Source: Sphingobium phenoxybenzoativorans (lineage in GTDB: Bacteria > Pseudomonadota > Alphaproteobacteria > Sphingomonadales > Sphingomonadaceae). Taken from it: a DNA stretch of 64,000 nt. The notes beneath the pieces are model-generated. The model worked only from the letters and a program-made list of their open reading frames with translations. It made no database searches and was not told the origin of the DNA. The stretch covers positions 1-64,000 of the forward strand of contig NZ_MINO01000009.1 in NCBI RefSeq assembly GCF_001757355.1, in the 5' to 3' direction. Numbering within the stretch: the stretch's first letter is position 1; each line of letters begins with the position of its first letter. Of this stretch, positions 34,848-43,559 are shown piece after piece. Position numbers and translations under genes: made by a program.

Positions 34848-34872
34848 TAGACAAGCCCCTAAAGCGTGATTA

Positions 34873-34887
34873 TATGCGTCGCGCATA
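34873..34887. promoter_or_regulatory. operator palindrome TATGCG-TCG-CGCATA, site 6
   Basis: Perfect. Its centre is exactly 40 bp from that of site 5, about four helical turns, so two dimers could sit on the same DNA face. Confidence 0.82.
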
Positions 34888-34954
34888 CTTCTGGTGGCGG
34901 TCGAAAAGACCGGTCCTGAAGCGGCATCATTCACGGCGTGCAGGCCGAAGGGCT

Positions 34955-35830
34955 ATGGAACTCAATCAGGTCAGCTATTTCATCAACTTGGCCGAGACGC
35001 TGAATTTTACAGCAGCGGCGCGGTTGAGCGGTGTGTCCCAGCCAAGCCTGACACGCGCGATCCGCCGCTTGGAGGAAGAGCTCGGCGGTCCGCTCATTTA
35101 TCGCGATGGGAAGAACAGCCGTCTCACCGGCCTTGGCCAGGACGTGGAGGCTGAGTTTCGGCGCATGTTAGTCGCGATGAAAAGTGTTCGGCATCATTCT
35201 GAAAACTGGGCCATGGGGAGGCACCGGGTGCTGGACGTCGCCGTCGCCCCGACCGTCGGGCCGAAGCTTTTTACAGCCTTCTTCGAAAGCGCGTTGGCAG
35301 AAGTGCCATCGATCGAGATCAAGATGCATTCGCTCGGGGCGAGTGAAGACACATCGGAGGTGCTGTCGGGCAAGTATCACGCATGCATCCTGCCGCGCGA
35401 GACGCGGCCGGACCGCAAGCTTGATGTGCGACCTCTGTTCCGTGAGCGCTTCGTACTCGGCTGTTCCGCGAAACACCCGCTCGCGGCGAGCGATATCGTG
35501 CGAGGCGAGGACTTGTTGGAGTTCCCGTTCGTTGATCGTCTGAAGTGTGAGTTTCGCGAGCAGATCCTAGACCATTTCGCACGACGGGAGGTACTGATGC
35601 GGCCGCGCTTCCGGTCCGATCGTGACGATTGGGTGCAACGGGTCGTCGCAGACGGCGAGGCCATATGCATCCTTCCGGAGCGGTCGGCTACAGCCCAAGG
35701 TTTGGTTACGCGTCCGATCGATGGGTTTGTCCTCGAGCGAGAGGTCGTGATCGCGACGGCCTCTGGCTCCACGGCGCCGGTTGAGATCAGGAAGATCGCG
35801 CAGATGGCGGCCAGATACGCGTGGAACTGA
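34955..35830 (+). CDS. LysR-family regulator 2, candidate redox activator
   Basis: A 291-residue LysR protein: FINLAETLNFTAAARLSGVSQPSLTRAIRRLEEELGG is the helix-turn-helix. The effector domain has Cys144, Cys170, Cys198 and Cys238; Cys198 (DRLKCEFREQILDHF) falls close to the position of the peroxidatic Cys199 of E. coli OxyR, but no Cys occupies the place of Cys208. Two MarR-type operators precede it, and the msrB promoter with a LysR-type site follows it. I infer it activates the CTATCGAAACTATA promoters. The start at 34955 is chosen for fit to the family. Confidence 0.85.
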   Translation: MELNQVSYFINLAETLNFTAAARLSGVSQPSLTRAIRRLEEELGGPLIYRDGKNSRLTGLGQDVEAEFRRMLVAMKSVRHHSENWAMGRHRVLDVAVAPTVGPKLFTAFFESALAEVPSIEIKMHSLGASEDTSEVLSGKYHACILPRETRPDRKLDVRPLFRERFVLGCSAKHPLAASDIVRGEDLLEFPFVDRLKCEFREQILDHFARREVLMRPRFRSDRDDWVQRVVADGEAICILPERSATAQGLVTRPIDGFVLEREVVIATASGSTAPVEIRKIAQMAARYAWN

Positions 35831-35851
35831 ACGCCGCTGATCACAGCGGAG

Positions 35852-35907
35852 CTATCGAAACTATACGCACAGCGTATTGGATAAATATAATTGGCACTGC
35901 GATAGTC
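35852..35907 (+). promoter_or_regulatory. redox promoter module A, upstream of msrB
   Basis: CTATCGAAACTATA (35852-35865), ten bases, ATTGG (35876-35880), 21 bases, ATAGTC (35902-35907). It reads as a LysR-type T-N11-A site abutting a -35 (TTGGAT) and -10 (GATAGT) 18 bp apart. The start of msrB is about 70 bases further on. Confidence 0.72.
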
Positions 35908-35978
35908 GAGGTGACCGTCAAGCAAGATAAGATGTCCGTAATGTGCCTTGGCCCTGAAACCAAGTATTGGAGACGATC

Positions 35979-36422
35979 ATGAAGTTTGAAAAGTCTCAGG
36001 CAGCGATCGACCGCCTGACCCCCGAGCAACGCCGGATCACCCAGGAAGACGGCACGGAGCGAGCCTTCACCGGTGAATACAACGATAACAAAGAACCGGG
36101 CATCTACGTCGATGTCGTGTCCGGAGAGCCGCTTTTCGCATCGACGGACAAGTTCGAGTCGAAATCCGGCTGGCCCAGCTTCACCAAGCCCATCGTCCCC
36201 GCGCACGTGAACGAGGTGCGGGACAGTTCGCACGGCATGGTCCGGACGGAAGTTCGATCGGTCCATGGCGACAGCCATCTCGGCCACGTGTTCCCCGACG
36301 GTCCGGCCGACCGTGGCGGACTACGCTATTGCATTAACTCGGCCGCCCTTCGCTTCATCCCGCGCGATGAGATGGAAGCCGAGGGCTACGGCGAATATCT
36401 CGATCAGGTGGAGGAGGCGTAA
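35979..36422 (+). CDS. msrB: peptide-methionine (R)-S-oxide reductase MsrB
   Basis: A 147-residue Msr[40 protein letters not shown] and the catalytic [11 protein letters not shown] (Cys118). The two CxxC zinc motifs of many MsrB proteins are absent, so this is the zinc-free type. It reduces the R form of methionine sulfoxide. GGAG lies six bases before the ATG at 35979. It is followed after one base by msrA and preceded by promoter module A. Confidence 0.95.
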   Translation: MKFEKSQAAIDRLTPEQRRITQEDGTERAFTGEYNDNKEPGIYVDVVSGEPLFASTDKFESKSGWPSFTKPIVPAHVNEVRDSSHGMVRTEVRSVHGDSHLGHVFPDGPADRGGLRYCINSAALRFIPRDEMEAEGYGEYLDQVEEA

Positions 36423-36423
36423 C

Positions 36424-36963
36424 ATGCATCAGCGCGCTGTTCTCGCAGGCGGATGTTTTTGGGGCATGCAGGATCTGATCCGCAAGCAGCCCGGCATCGT
36501 GTCGACCCGCGTCGGATACACCGGTGGCGACGTCCCGAACGCCACCTATCGCAATCACGGTACTCACGCTGAAGGGATCGAGATCATTTTCGACCCGGCA
36601 GCGACAAGTTACCGTAACATCCTGGAATACTTCTTCCAGATCCACGACCCGACGACGAAAGATCGGCAAGGCAACGATCGCGGCCTCTCCTATCGATCCG
36701 GCATCTACTATGTGGACGATGAGCAGAAACGGGTCGCCGAGGAGACGATCGCCGACGTCGACGCCTCCGGACTGTGGGACGGCAAAGTCGTCACCGAAGT
36801 CGAGCCTGTCGGCGATTTCTGGGAAGCGGAGCCGGAGCACCAAGACTATCTCGAGAAGCGCCCGGGCGGTTACACGTGCCATTTCCCGCGCGCGAATTGG
36901 GTGCTCCCCAAGCGTCAAGACGCTGATGCTACCCAGCCTACCACCGGAGCGGCAGCAGAATAG
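36424..36963 (+). CDS. msrA: peptide-methionine (S)-S-oxide reductase MsrA, copy 2
   Basis: A 179-residue MsrA with [16 protein letters not shown] (Cys11), [27 protein letters not shown] and a terminal [18 protein letters not shown]. It shares most blocks with copy 1 at 32938. It starts one base after the msrB stop, giving an msrBA operon able to repair both sulfoxide stereoisomers under module A. Confidence 0.95.
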   Translation: MHQRAVLAGGCFWGMQDLIRKQPGIVSTRVGYTGGDVPNATYRNHGTHAEGIEIIFDPAATSYRNILEYFFQIHDPTTKDRQGNDRGLSYRSGIYYVDDEQKRVAEETIADVDASGLWDGKVVTEVEPVGDFWEAEPEHQDYLEKRPGGYTCHFPRANWVLPKRQDADATQPTTGAAAE

Positions 36964-37097
36964 CTGCAGCGCCTATCGCGACATAGCGCTCTGCATCGCA
37001 AGCAATGGGACCGCATCGGCGAACGATGCGGTCCTCGTACGGCCCCTCAAGCGGTCATGCCGCTTGCCGGCCATCGATTTGGTAGGATTGCCCCAGC

Positions 37098-37802
37098 ATG
37101 CCAGACCTTTCGTCATATCCGATCACCAAGCGCTGGCCTGCCTCCAATCCCGATCTCCTGCAGTTCTATGCAGCGCCCACGCCCAACGGCGTCAAGGTCT
37201 CCATCATGCTCGAGGAGACCGGCCTGCCATACGAGCCCCACTTTATCGACATCAGCACAAACGAGGCCAAAGACCCCGCTTTCGTGTCGCTGAACCCAAA
37301 CGGGCGGATCCCTGCGATCATCGATCCGTCAGGCCCCGATGGTGAGCCGCTCGGCGTTTGGGAGTCCGGTGCGATCCTCGTTTACCTCGCCGAGAAGACG
37401 GGCCGATTGATTCCACCGGGACAAGCCAGGCGTTATGAGGTGCTGAGTTGGGTATTCTTCCAGATGTCGGCGATCGGCCCGATGTTCGGTCAGCTGGGCT
37501 TCTTTCTGCGTTGGGGCGGAAAGGACTACGAGGACAAGCGGCCTCAGCAACGGTTCGCCGACGAGTCCAAGCGCCTGCTGGGGATCTTGGATCGCCAGCT
37601 GGATGGGCGCGAGTGGATCGTCGACGACTATTCCATCGCCGACATCGCGACGCTCGGCTGGGTCAATGCCCTGGTCAGCACCTATGACGCCGGCGACCTG
37701 TTGCGCATCGCCGAACACCGGAACGTCCGGGGTTGGTTGGATCGCGGCCTCGCTCGACCAGCCGTGCAGCGGGGCCTGGTCATCCCTGCGAGGCCCGCAT
37801 GA
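37098..37802 (+). CDS. glutathione S-transferase family protein (YfcG/YghU-like)
   Basis: A 234-residue GST: LLQFYAAPTPNGVKVSIMLEETGLPYEP and LNPNGRIPAIIDPSG form the thioredoxin-like glutathione site, and the helical domain ends in REWIVDDYSIADIATLGWV. The TPNG and NPNGRIPA motifs are typical of the Nu-class YfcG/YghU group, which has disulfide-reductase activity with glutathione. Its stop overlaps the corA start (ATGA). Confidence 0.9.
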   Translation: MPDLSSYPITKRWPASNPDLLQFYAAPTPNGVKVSIMLEETGLPYEPHFIDISTNEAKDPAFVSLNPNGRIPAIIDPSGPDGEPLGVWESGAILVYLAEKTGRLIPPGQARRYEVLSWVFFQMSAIGPMFGQLGFFLRWGGKDYEDKRPQQRFADESKRLLGILDRQLDGREWIVDDYSIADIATLGWVNALVSTYDAGDLLRIAEHRNVRGWLDRGLARPAVQRGLVIPARPA

Positions 37803-38767
37803 GCGTCATCGCCGCTTACTATTACAACGAGGGTCGCCGCATCCGCGAAGTCGCTATCGACGAGCGGGTTGAGCTCGACAAGAACCGATCTGGCTTCTGC
37901 TGGATTGGGCTCAGCGAGCCTTCGGAAAGCGAACTCAGGGCGCTTCAGTCGACCTACAATCTGCATCCATTGGCGATTGATAACGCGATGCATCCGATGT
38001 GCCCGCCGAAGCTCGAAGTCTATAACGGCGAGCTTTACGTCGTCGCTCAGACGGCCGAGCTGGTTGGGGACCGCATACGCTACGGCAAGACCGCGATCTT
38101 CACTGGTCACAACCATCTGATCACCGTGCGTCACGGCAACGCCGGAGCGCTTGGCAATCTTCGCGAGCAGCTTGAGGGTTCGCCTGCTCAGTTTGGTAAG
38201 GGTGTCGACTACGTCCTGCATGCCATCCTTCACCGCATCGTCGATCAGTATCTGCCGATCTTCGAAATGATCGAGGACGACGTGCTCGCGATGGAGAGGC
38301 GATCGCTCGACGACTTCCTGGGGCGGGCGGAGGTCGCGCGCATCTTCGGCTTGCGATGCGAATTGACGCGTTTCCAGCGAACCCTTGGCGCTATGGCGGA
38401 ACTGGTGCGCAAGCTCGTTCGCGGACATTTCCCGTGCATCAGCGCTGAGGTGCGGCCGTACTTCAACGATGTCGCCGACCATGTCGATCGGGTCCAGTCC
38501 ATGGTCGATGGCCTCCTCCAGGTGCTGTCCACGGTCTTCGAATTCAGCAGCCTTCTTGAGGCGCAGAGGACAGGCGTCATCACGCGCCAGCTCGCTGCCT
38601 GGGCGGCGATCCTCGCGGTCCCTACGGCCATCGCGGGCATATATGGAATGAACTTCAGGAACATGCCGGAGCTGGACACAGCTTACGGCTATTTCGTCGT
38701 GCTCGGCCTAATGCTGACGTTCTGTCTTTTCCTGTTCGTCCGCTTCAAGCGAGCCAAGTGGCTATGA
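37799..38767 (+). CDS. corA: CorA-family divalent cation transporter
   Basis: A 322-residue CorA protein. A soluble N-terminal funnel domain leads to a long helix, then two membrane helices at the end, with the selectivity motif YGMNF between them (IAGIYGMNFRNMPEL). It should move Mg or Co ions across the inner membrane. The start at 37799 overlaps the GST stop, so the two genes are coupled. Confidence 0.92.
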   Translation: MSVIAAYYYNEGRRIREVAIDERVELDKNRSGFCWIGLSEPSESELRALQSTYNLHPLAIDNAMHPMCPPKLEVYNGELYVVAQTAELVGDRIRYGKTAIFTGHNHLITVRHGNAGALGNLREQLEGSPAQFGKGVDYVLHAILHRIVDQYLPIFEMIEDDVLAMERRSLDDFLGRAEVARIFGLRCELTRFQRTLGAMAELVRKLVRGHFPCISAEVRPYFNDVADHVDRVQSMVDGLLQVLSTVFEFSSLLEAQRTGVITRQLAAWAAILAVPTAIAGIYGMNFRNMPELDTAYGYFVVLGLMLTFCLFLFVRFKRAKWL

Positions 38768-38861
38768 TGGTGCTCCGCATCTTCAGTGCTGGTCGGTCGC
38801 GGAGCCAAAGCGCGCCTTCGGTCGGCGCGCAACCCCTACAATCCGAACTCGAGGTGCATTG

Positions 38862-39434
38862 ATGACAACTCAAGTGAGAGACGTTCTGGACGCCGTACAG
38901 TCCTTCGTGGCTAAGGGCTATGACCGAGAGTACCGTGTGAAGGACGGCGCTCTTGTCGATCTCGAACTCGGATCGACCCTCGACGCGTGCAGCATTCGTG
39001 TCGATGCCGCATTACGCCTTGAGAGCGGCGATGGAGCCGAAGACGCTTCGAACATCTACGCCATCACAGATCCGGCGACCGAGCATAAAGGTCTGCTTAT
39101 CGATGCCTTCGATGTGTTCGACGAGATATGTCACCGTGACCTGTCCGAACGGCTTCTTGAGCATCGTGAAACAGCTCCGGCCGGTGACGCCGACGTGCCG
39201 AGCAAGCATGGGCTGCGCAAAGTCTACAAAAGCGAGTTTGATCGCGACCCTGAGCGTTACGTTTTGCGGGAAGGCTTCCCTGACTTTCCGGCATGCCCGT
39301 TCGGGGGAGCCTTCAGCATCCTCGGCTTCGATACAGCAGAACAATCATACGTCTGGCTCGTGACGAGCATTATTCGGGATCCCCGGCTGATCAGGATTCC
39401 CTACCAGGGCGAAGACGTTATTACCGACGAATGA
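38862..39434 (+). CDS. hypothetical protein with PRPP-synthetase-associated-like N-domain
   Basis: A 190-residue soluble protein. Residues 1-95 (VRDVLDAVQSFVAKGYDREY, then NIYAITDPATEHKGLLIDAFDVFDE) resemble a small family often labelled phosphoribosylpyrophosphate synthetase in Bacteroidetes and Proteobacteria, although it has no synthetase motifs. The remainder (KVYKSEFDRDPERYVLREGFPDFPACPFGGAF) is not recognised. The stop overlaps the next gene's start. Its function is unknown. Confidence 0.6.
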   Translation: MTTQVRDVLDAVQSFVAKGYDREYRVKDGALVDLELGSTLDACSIRVDAALRLESGDGAEDASNIYAITDPATEHKGLLIDAFDVFDEICHRDLSERLLEHRETAPAGDADVPSKHGLRKVYKSEFDRDPERYVLREGFPDFPACPFGGAFSILGFDTAEQSYVWLVTSIIRDPRLIRIPYQGEDVITDE

Positions 39435-39961
39435 TGTCGGCGGAGCGCGGGAAAACCCAGACCCCAACGATGGATGGGATGCCCCTTAAGGTCAAAAATA
39501 ACGAGGCAGAGATGGACTGGAACAAGGACCATATTCGCGAGACAATGCTGTCGCTTGAAACCGCGGCGCTGCAAAGCGCTCGCAAGAAGTATCTGGATTA
39601 CGTCTCCACCGCGCGCCTCGATCGCAGCGAGCCGATCGAGAACGACGAGCAGGCGCAAGCCGAGGTGGCGAGCGACTTTGCTGAGGCGCTCGATGACACT
39701 CTCGATGACTATGTTGATAAGCTCGACAAACTCCGGACAATCGATTTTGGACCAAAGTCAGAAGTCTCGGAAGGCGCCGTCGTCAAGCTGTCCGGTAAGC
39801 ACTTCGTCATTTCGGTCTCGACTGGCAGGTTCATTTGTCATGGGCAGGAACTGATGGGCATCTCGACGATGGCCCCGATCTACGAGGCGATCGAAGGCGC
39901 GCGAGCCGGGGAAACGGTGCAGTTCAATGGCCGCGATTTGACCGTGGAGGCTGTTGCGTAG
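39431..39961 (+). CDS. GreA/GreB C-terminal-like protein
   Basis: About 176 residues if it starts at 39431, where its ATG overlaps the upstream stop; ATG at 39512 is an alternative with an upstream purine-rich site. The N-terminal part is an acidic helical hairpin (NKDHIRETMLSLETAALQSARKKYLDY). The C-terminal ~70 residues end in APIYEAIEGARAGETVQFNGRDLTVEAV, similar to the FKBP-like end of Gre factors. It may bind RNA polymerase; this is inference. Confidence 0.6.
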   Translation: MMSAERGKTQTPTMDGMPLKVKNNEAEMDWNKDHIRETMLSLETAALQSARKKYLDYVSTARLDRSEPIENDEQAQAEVASDFAEALDDTLDDYVDKLDKLRTIDFGPKSEVSEGAVVKLSGKHFVISVSTGRFICHGQELMGISTMAPIYEAIEGARAGETVQFNGRDLTVEAVA

Positions 39962-40066
39962 GCGGGACCCGCGGTCCTCGGATCGTGAGTGCGGGCCATC
40001 GACGTTCGCAGCCTTACTGGACGACCTCCGGCCTCCCCATTGCCGCTTCTCTCAGATGATCGGCAC

Positions 40067-40363
40067 TTACGAGCTAAGCCACCCCAGACCTGCGTAGGCG
40101 AGCATTCCCAATACCATCGCCACGATGACCTGGTTCGTGGCGATCGCTGCACCCAGCGCGACACCGGCCGCGATCCAGGTTGGAGGTGGCTGACCGATCA
40201 ACGACGACGCGACCAAGCTGACCACGATCAGCCCAGGCAACTCGTCCAGAACCCAAGCCTGCCTGGAAACCCTAATTCGTTCACCGGCAATCAATCCGGC
40301 GACCCGGATCGCAAACGCAGCCACAACGAGCAAACTGACAACAACCCAGTGCGAAGCGCTCAT
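40067..40363 (-). CDS. azlD: AzlD-family transporter subunit
   Basis: A 98-residue membrane protein with about three to four helices: VVSLLVVAAFAIRVAGLIAGERI, ELPGLIVVSLVASSLIG and TNQVIVAMVLGMLAYAGLGW. It is the small partner of AzlC in branched-chain amino acid export. Its start overlaps the azlC stop by four bases. Confidence 0.85.
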   Translation of the reverse strand: MSASHWVVVSLLVVAAFAIRVAGLIAGERIRVSRQAWVLDELPGLIVVSLVASSLIGQPPPTWIAAGVALGAAIATNQVIVAMVLGMLAYAGLGWLSS

Positions 40364-41085
40364 CGGGCTGCCGCCTCGATCCTGCGCTTCAAGAAGGTCA
40401 CCACCAAGCCGAAGAATGCGCCGACGATGATCCCGTAAGCTTTGGGCATGCCGAGCGAGATGACGGCCATGGTCGCTGCCGCGGCCATGGTCCATGGCAG
40501 AACTTGGGAACGTCCCCGCCACAGACCTCGCGCCATCGCAATGAAGGCCGCCGTGAACGCGAAGCTCAGGCCAAAGCGTCCGAGATCGGGCAGCGCGGCG
40601 CCAAGCAAGGCCCCGAGCGTCGTGGAGGCTGTCCACATGGAGATGTTCACCAGCCCTGAGCCTATGAGGAATGGTGCTCCGACATCGGGGGACTTCGCCC
40701 GCTCGGACATCGTCAAAGCCCAGTTCTCGTCGCCAGTAATGTGGATGGCGAAGAGCTTCTTCCTCAGCGACAAGCCGGCCAACACCTCGGATAAAGAGGC
40801 GATGATGCCGACATAGCGCAGGTTGAGCGACGCACCGGCCAGAACCGCGCCCAACACGACACCTGTGGAAGCGAACTGCTCAACCGCGATGATTTGCGAA
40901 GAGCCCGCATGGGTAGAGGCGCTCATGATCGCGACGCCCCACCACGGGAAACCTACCTGTACGGCCAGGAAACCAAAGGCCAAGCCGTACACGCTGGCCC
41001 CCAAGGCCAACGGGAGGATGGCGATCGCCCCCCGTTTAGCCTCGTATGCGTTTCTCGCGGCTAGAGCGTTCACGCTCTCATCCAT
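40360..41085 (-). CDS. azlC: AzlC-family amino acid exporter
   Basis: A 241-residue membrane protein: GAIAILPLALGASVYGLAFGFLAVQVGFPWWGVAIMSASTHAGSSQIIAVE is the diagnostic AzlC block. With AzlD it should export branched-chain or related amino acids. No promoter element from the two repeated families is seen upstream. Confidence 0.9.
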   Translation of the reverse strand: MDESVNALAARNAYEAKRGAIAILPLALGASVYGLAFGFLAVQVGFPWWGVAIMSASTHAGSSQIIAVEQFASTGVVLGAVLAGASLNLRYVGIIASLSEVLAGLSLRKKLFAIHITGDENWALTMSERAKSPDVGAPFLIGSGLVNISMWTASTTLGALLGAALPDLGRFGLSFAFTAAFIAMARGLWRGRSQVLPWTMAAAATMAVISLGMPKAYGIIVGAFFGLVVTFLKRRIEAAAR

Positions 41086-41161
41086 GACACGTTCCGCCTT
41101 GTTCTCAGCCAGGCTCCTCTAACAGCCGACTGGCAATCCTTCGGTCGTCGGCATAGGCGTC

Positions 41162-42433
41162 TCAGCGGCGCTGATCCGCCGGGGTTCGTATCATCGCGTC
41201 GAGCGACCCGGTGATCATCGCCGTGCTCGGGCAGCGTGTTGCTCTCGTCTTGACCGAGCGGTCTGAGTGCCTGCGGACACCGGCCAAGACCGCCAGGGCA
41301 GTCAGCAGTGCCGCTGCGTAGAGGAACAGGCCGCCAGGGCCGAGGAGGTCCATCACCAGGCCTCCGATGAGCGGCCCGGCGGCGGTTCCGATCCCGTTGA
41401 GTAGGAGAAGTCCGCGAGCGGTCCCCAGCAGCCGACCCGCAGGAAGGTCGTCATTCGCAACGGCAAGGCATAGCGAATAGATGGGAATACCGAAGCCGCC
41501 GAACAGCGCGCCCGCCGCAAGTAGCACAGGCAGAGGCGCCTCCGCAGCCAGCGCTACGCCGATCGCAGCCGCCGCGGAAGCCAGGGCGGCGCCGGCAATG
41601 ACGAGTGTCCGCGACACGCGGTCCGATAGCCATCCCAATGGCCACTGCAGCACGAGCGTTCCACCAAGGACCGCAGCCATGAACGCAGAAATGCCGCCCA
41701 CATCGAGGCCAATCCTCTGCGCAAAATTGGGGCCTAGTCCCCAGAAGCCGCCGATGGCCAGGCCGGCTAGGAAAACGCCGACCGACGGAAGGGGCGAAAT
41801 TGCAACGAGATCGCGAAAGGCGACGGGCTCCTGTTGAACCTCGGCCGGGGGATGACTGGGCAGTAGCGTGACGGGGACGACGGCCGCAGATATCAGCAGC
41901 GAGACGAACAGGAATAGCGTCACGTCTGTAGGCGGCGCGATGTTGAGCAGCGCTTGACCAAGGGCCCATGAACCCATCGAAACAACGCCGAAGATCGACA
42001 AAAGCTGACCGCGCGTGGATTGAATCGCGTGCGCGTTGAGCCAACTCTCAGTCGCTAGGATCATGCCTGCATAGGCGAAGCCGGTCACAAGGCGAAGCGG
42101 CATCCATACGTTTGCCTCCACGAATGCGACATGAAGAAGAGCCGTCATTGAAGCCATCGCGGCGAAGCCAGCGAAAGTCCTCACATGGCCCACGGACACG
42201 ATCATCTTGGGCAGCGTGAGAGCGCCAATGGTGAAGCCCGCAAAGTATAGGGACATCATCGCGCTGATCGTTTGAGCTGAAAAGCCTTCCTCCCCAGCCC
42301 TCACGATCAGGAGCGTACCCAGTAGACCATTGCCCAAGAGCAACGTGGCGACGCTCAACAATAGCGCTGCGACCGGCGCCAAAACGAGCCCCCGCGCGCA
42401 GGCCGCCTTCACGCTGTTCATCGCCTGACTCAT
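41162..42433 (-). CDS. MFS transporter (YcaD-like)
   Basis: A 423-residue major facilitator with twelve helices. SLYFAGFTIGALTLPKMIVSVGHVRTFAGF, then ATESWLNAHAIQSTRGQLLSIFGVV and WPLGWLSDRVSRTLVI are MFS loop motifs; the ESWL segment is typical of the YcaD group. The last 40 residues are basic and soluble. It is the third gene of an operon with the thioredoxin-like and DM13 genes, overlapping the latter by four bases. Substrate unknown. Confidence 0.88.
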   Translation of the reverse strand: MSQAMNSVKAACARGLVLAPVAALLLSVATLLLGNGLLGTLLIVRAGEEGFSAQTISAMMSLYFAGFTIGALTLPKMIVSVGHVRTFAGFAAMASMTALLHVAFVEANVWMPLRLVTGFAYAGMILATESWLNAHAIQSTRGQLLSIFGVVSMGSWALGQALLNIAPPTDVTLFLFVSLLISAAVVPVTLLPSHPPAEVQQEPVAFRDLVAISPLPSVGVFLAGLAIGGFWGLGPNFAQRIGLDVGGISAFMAAVLGGTLVLQWPLGWLSDRVSRTLVIAGAALASAAAAIGVALAAEAPLPVLLAAGALFGGFGIPIYSLCLAVANDDLPAGRLLGTARGLLLLNGIGTAAGPLIGGLVMDLLGPGGLFLYAAALLTALAVLAGVRRHSDRSVKTRATRCPSTAMITGSLDAMIRTPADQRR

Positions 42434-42921
42434 TTCCGAGCCTGGCGCGGAGGCTGATACGCCGCAGAACTGATGAACTGATCAAAGGCTTCGCACCAGA
42501 TGACAACGGCGCTGTAGTCGCGAACGTCGATGTCGGCGGGCACCTCCATAATGAAGCCGTTGAACGTCCTCACATCGCCGACCCGGGCCGACGCGTCCTT
42601 GATCGCGAGGAACGCTTCCTCGGTCTCGACGAAGTGCGGGGCGAGATAAAGCTTGTAGTCCGGCCCGGGAGAGAGACGGCCGATGTGTGCGATCCGGTGA
42701 GGCAGGATCTGCACTTCGCCTTCACCCCAGTGCAGCAGGTCGCTGCCGGCTAGATCACGAGAAAGCTTTCCCGAATAGAGCGCCTCAGGCGTCGAACTCC
42801 TCAACGCAGCTTCAGTGGGCGACGCCGGCGCGGTGAGGATAGGCAGCGTGTAGATGCCGGCAGCAAAGCCTGTGATGCCAACGACGAAGTGGGTGCAGGC
42901 TAGAATAAGCCACCGTGGCAT
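42430..42921 (-). CDS. DM13-domain protein
   Basis: A 163-residue protein with one N-terminal membrane or signal segment (about residues 4-25) and a DM13 domain: ALYSGKLSRDLAGSDLLHWGEGEVQIL, GPDYKLYLAPHFVE, and DYSAVVIWCEAFDQFISSAAYQ. DM13 is proposed to be a redox or electron-transfer domain with a conserved Cys, here in VIWCEAF. It lies three bases after the thioredoxin-like gene. Confidence 0.88.
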   Translation of the reverse strand: MPRWLILACTHFVVGITGFAAGIYTLPILTAPASPTEAALRSSTPEALYSGKLSRDLAGSDLLHWGEGEVQILPHRIAHIGRLSPGPDYKLYLAPHFVETEEAFLAIKDASARVGDVRTFNGFIMEVPADIDVRDYSAVVIWCEAFDQFISSAAYQPPRQARK

Positions 42922-42924
42922 GTT

Positions 42925-43398
42925 TCACGAGCTCTCCAAATTTGCCACCAAACGATCCGCGTCCAGGTGGAAATCCGAAAAGACGATGCGACCGTCGGCA
43001 TTGATGACCGTGAACCACGGCGTTCCCCGTGTCCGGTAATCCTCCATGAACGTTGGAAACGCAGCACCAGGCGGCGGTTCGTCGTGCCCGAAGGCGACGG
43101 GGAGACGGTACTCCACCTGATTGATGCGCAACTTGTCGAATGTATTTTCGTGCGCTCCTTCGAAGACCGTCTGGATCACTGCGAATCCGACGCCTCTGGA
43201 CTCCAGCGCACCATGCAATTTCTGCAGTGTGGGAAACCCATGCAGATGGCAGCCCCTGCACCAGTGCTGAAACGCGAAAAGGATCTTCGGCCCTACGCCA
43301 AGATCCGATAGCTTGATCGGCGTCTGGAGGTCGCTTCCATCCACGGCGATCCACCGATGAATGCGAAGCTCTGGCGCTTGACGATCGGCCGCGCTCAT
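42925..43398 (-). CDS. thioredoxin-like (TlpA/AhpC type) protein
   Basis: A 157-residue thioredoxin-fold protein. FAFQHWCRGCHLHGFPTLQKLHGAL has a CxxC active site (CRGC), and RTRGTPWFTVINADGRIVFSDF has the cis-Pro loop. There is no signal peptide, so it is probably cytoplasmic. It is the first gene of the operon with DM13 and MFS, about 160 bases downstream of promoter module D. Confidence 0.87.
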   Translation of the reverse strand: MSAADRQAPELRIHRWIAVDGSDLQTPIKLSDLGVGPKILFAFQHWCRGCHLHGFPTLQKLHGALESRGVGFAVIQTVFEGAHENTFDKLRINQVEYRLPVAFGHDEPPPGAAFPTFMEDYRTRGTPWFTVINADGRIVFSDFHLDADRLVANLESS

Positions 43399-43559
43399 CC
43401 CTCTCTCCGAACACGAAGCATGTGCCCGACGTGCAGCGAAAACTCGCGAGCGCAGGGGAACTGCTATACTTCACCGCCCCACGGCCCGAGCGTCAAATAG
43501 TCGATAAGACCAAAATCTTGTCTCGCCTATACCCGACGAGGCCACGAGTTTACGTGGAT

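Noticed and set aside
35852..35907. EcfG (general stress) or RpoH promoter as explanation of module A
   Set aside because: No GGAAC-N16/17-CGTT or CTTGAA-type elements; spacing and the dyad fit a LysR-activated sigma-70 promoter better.
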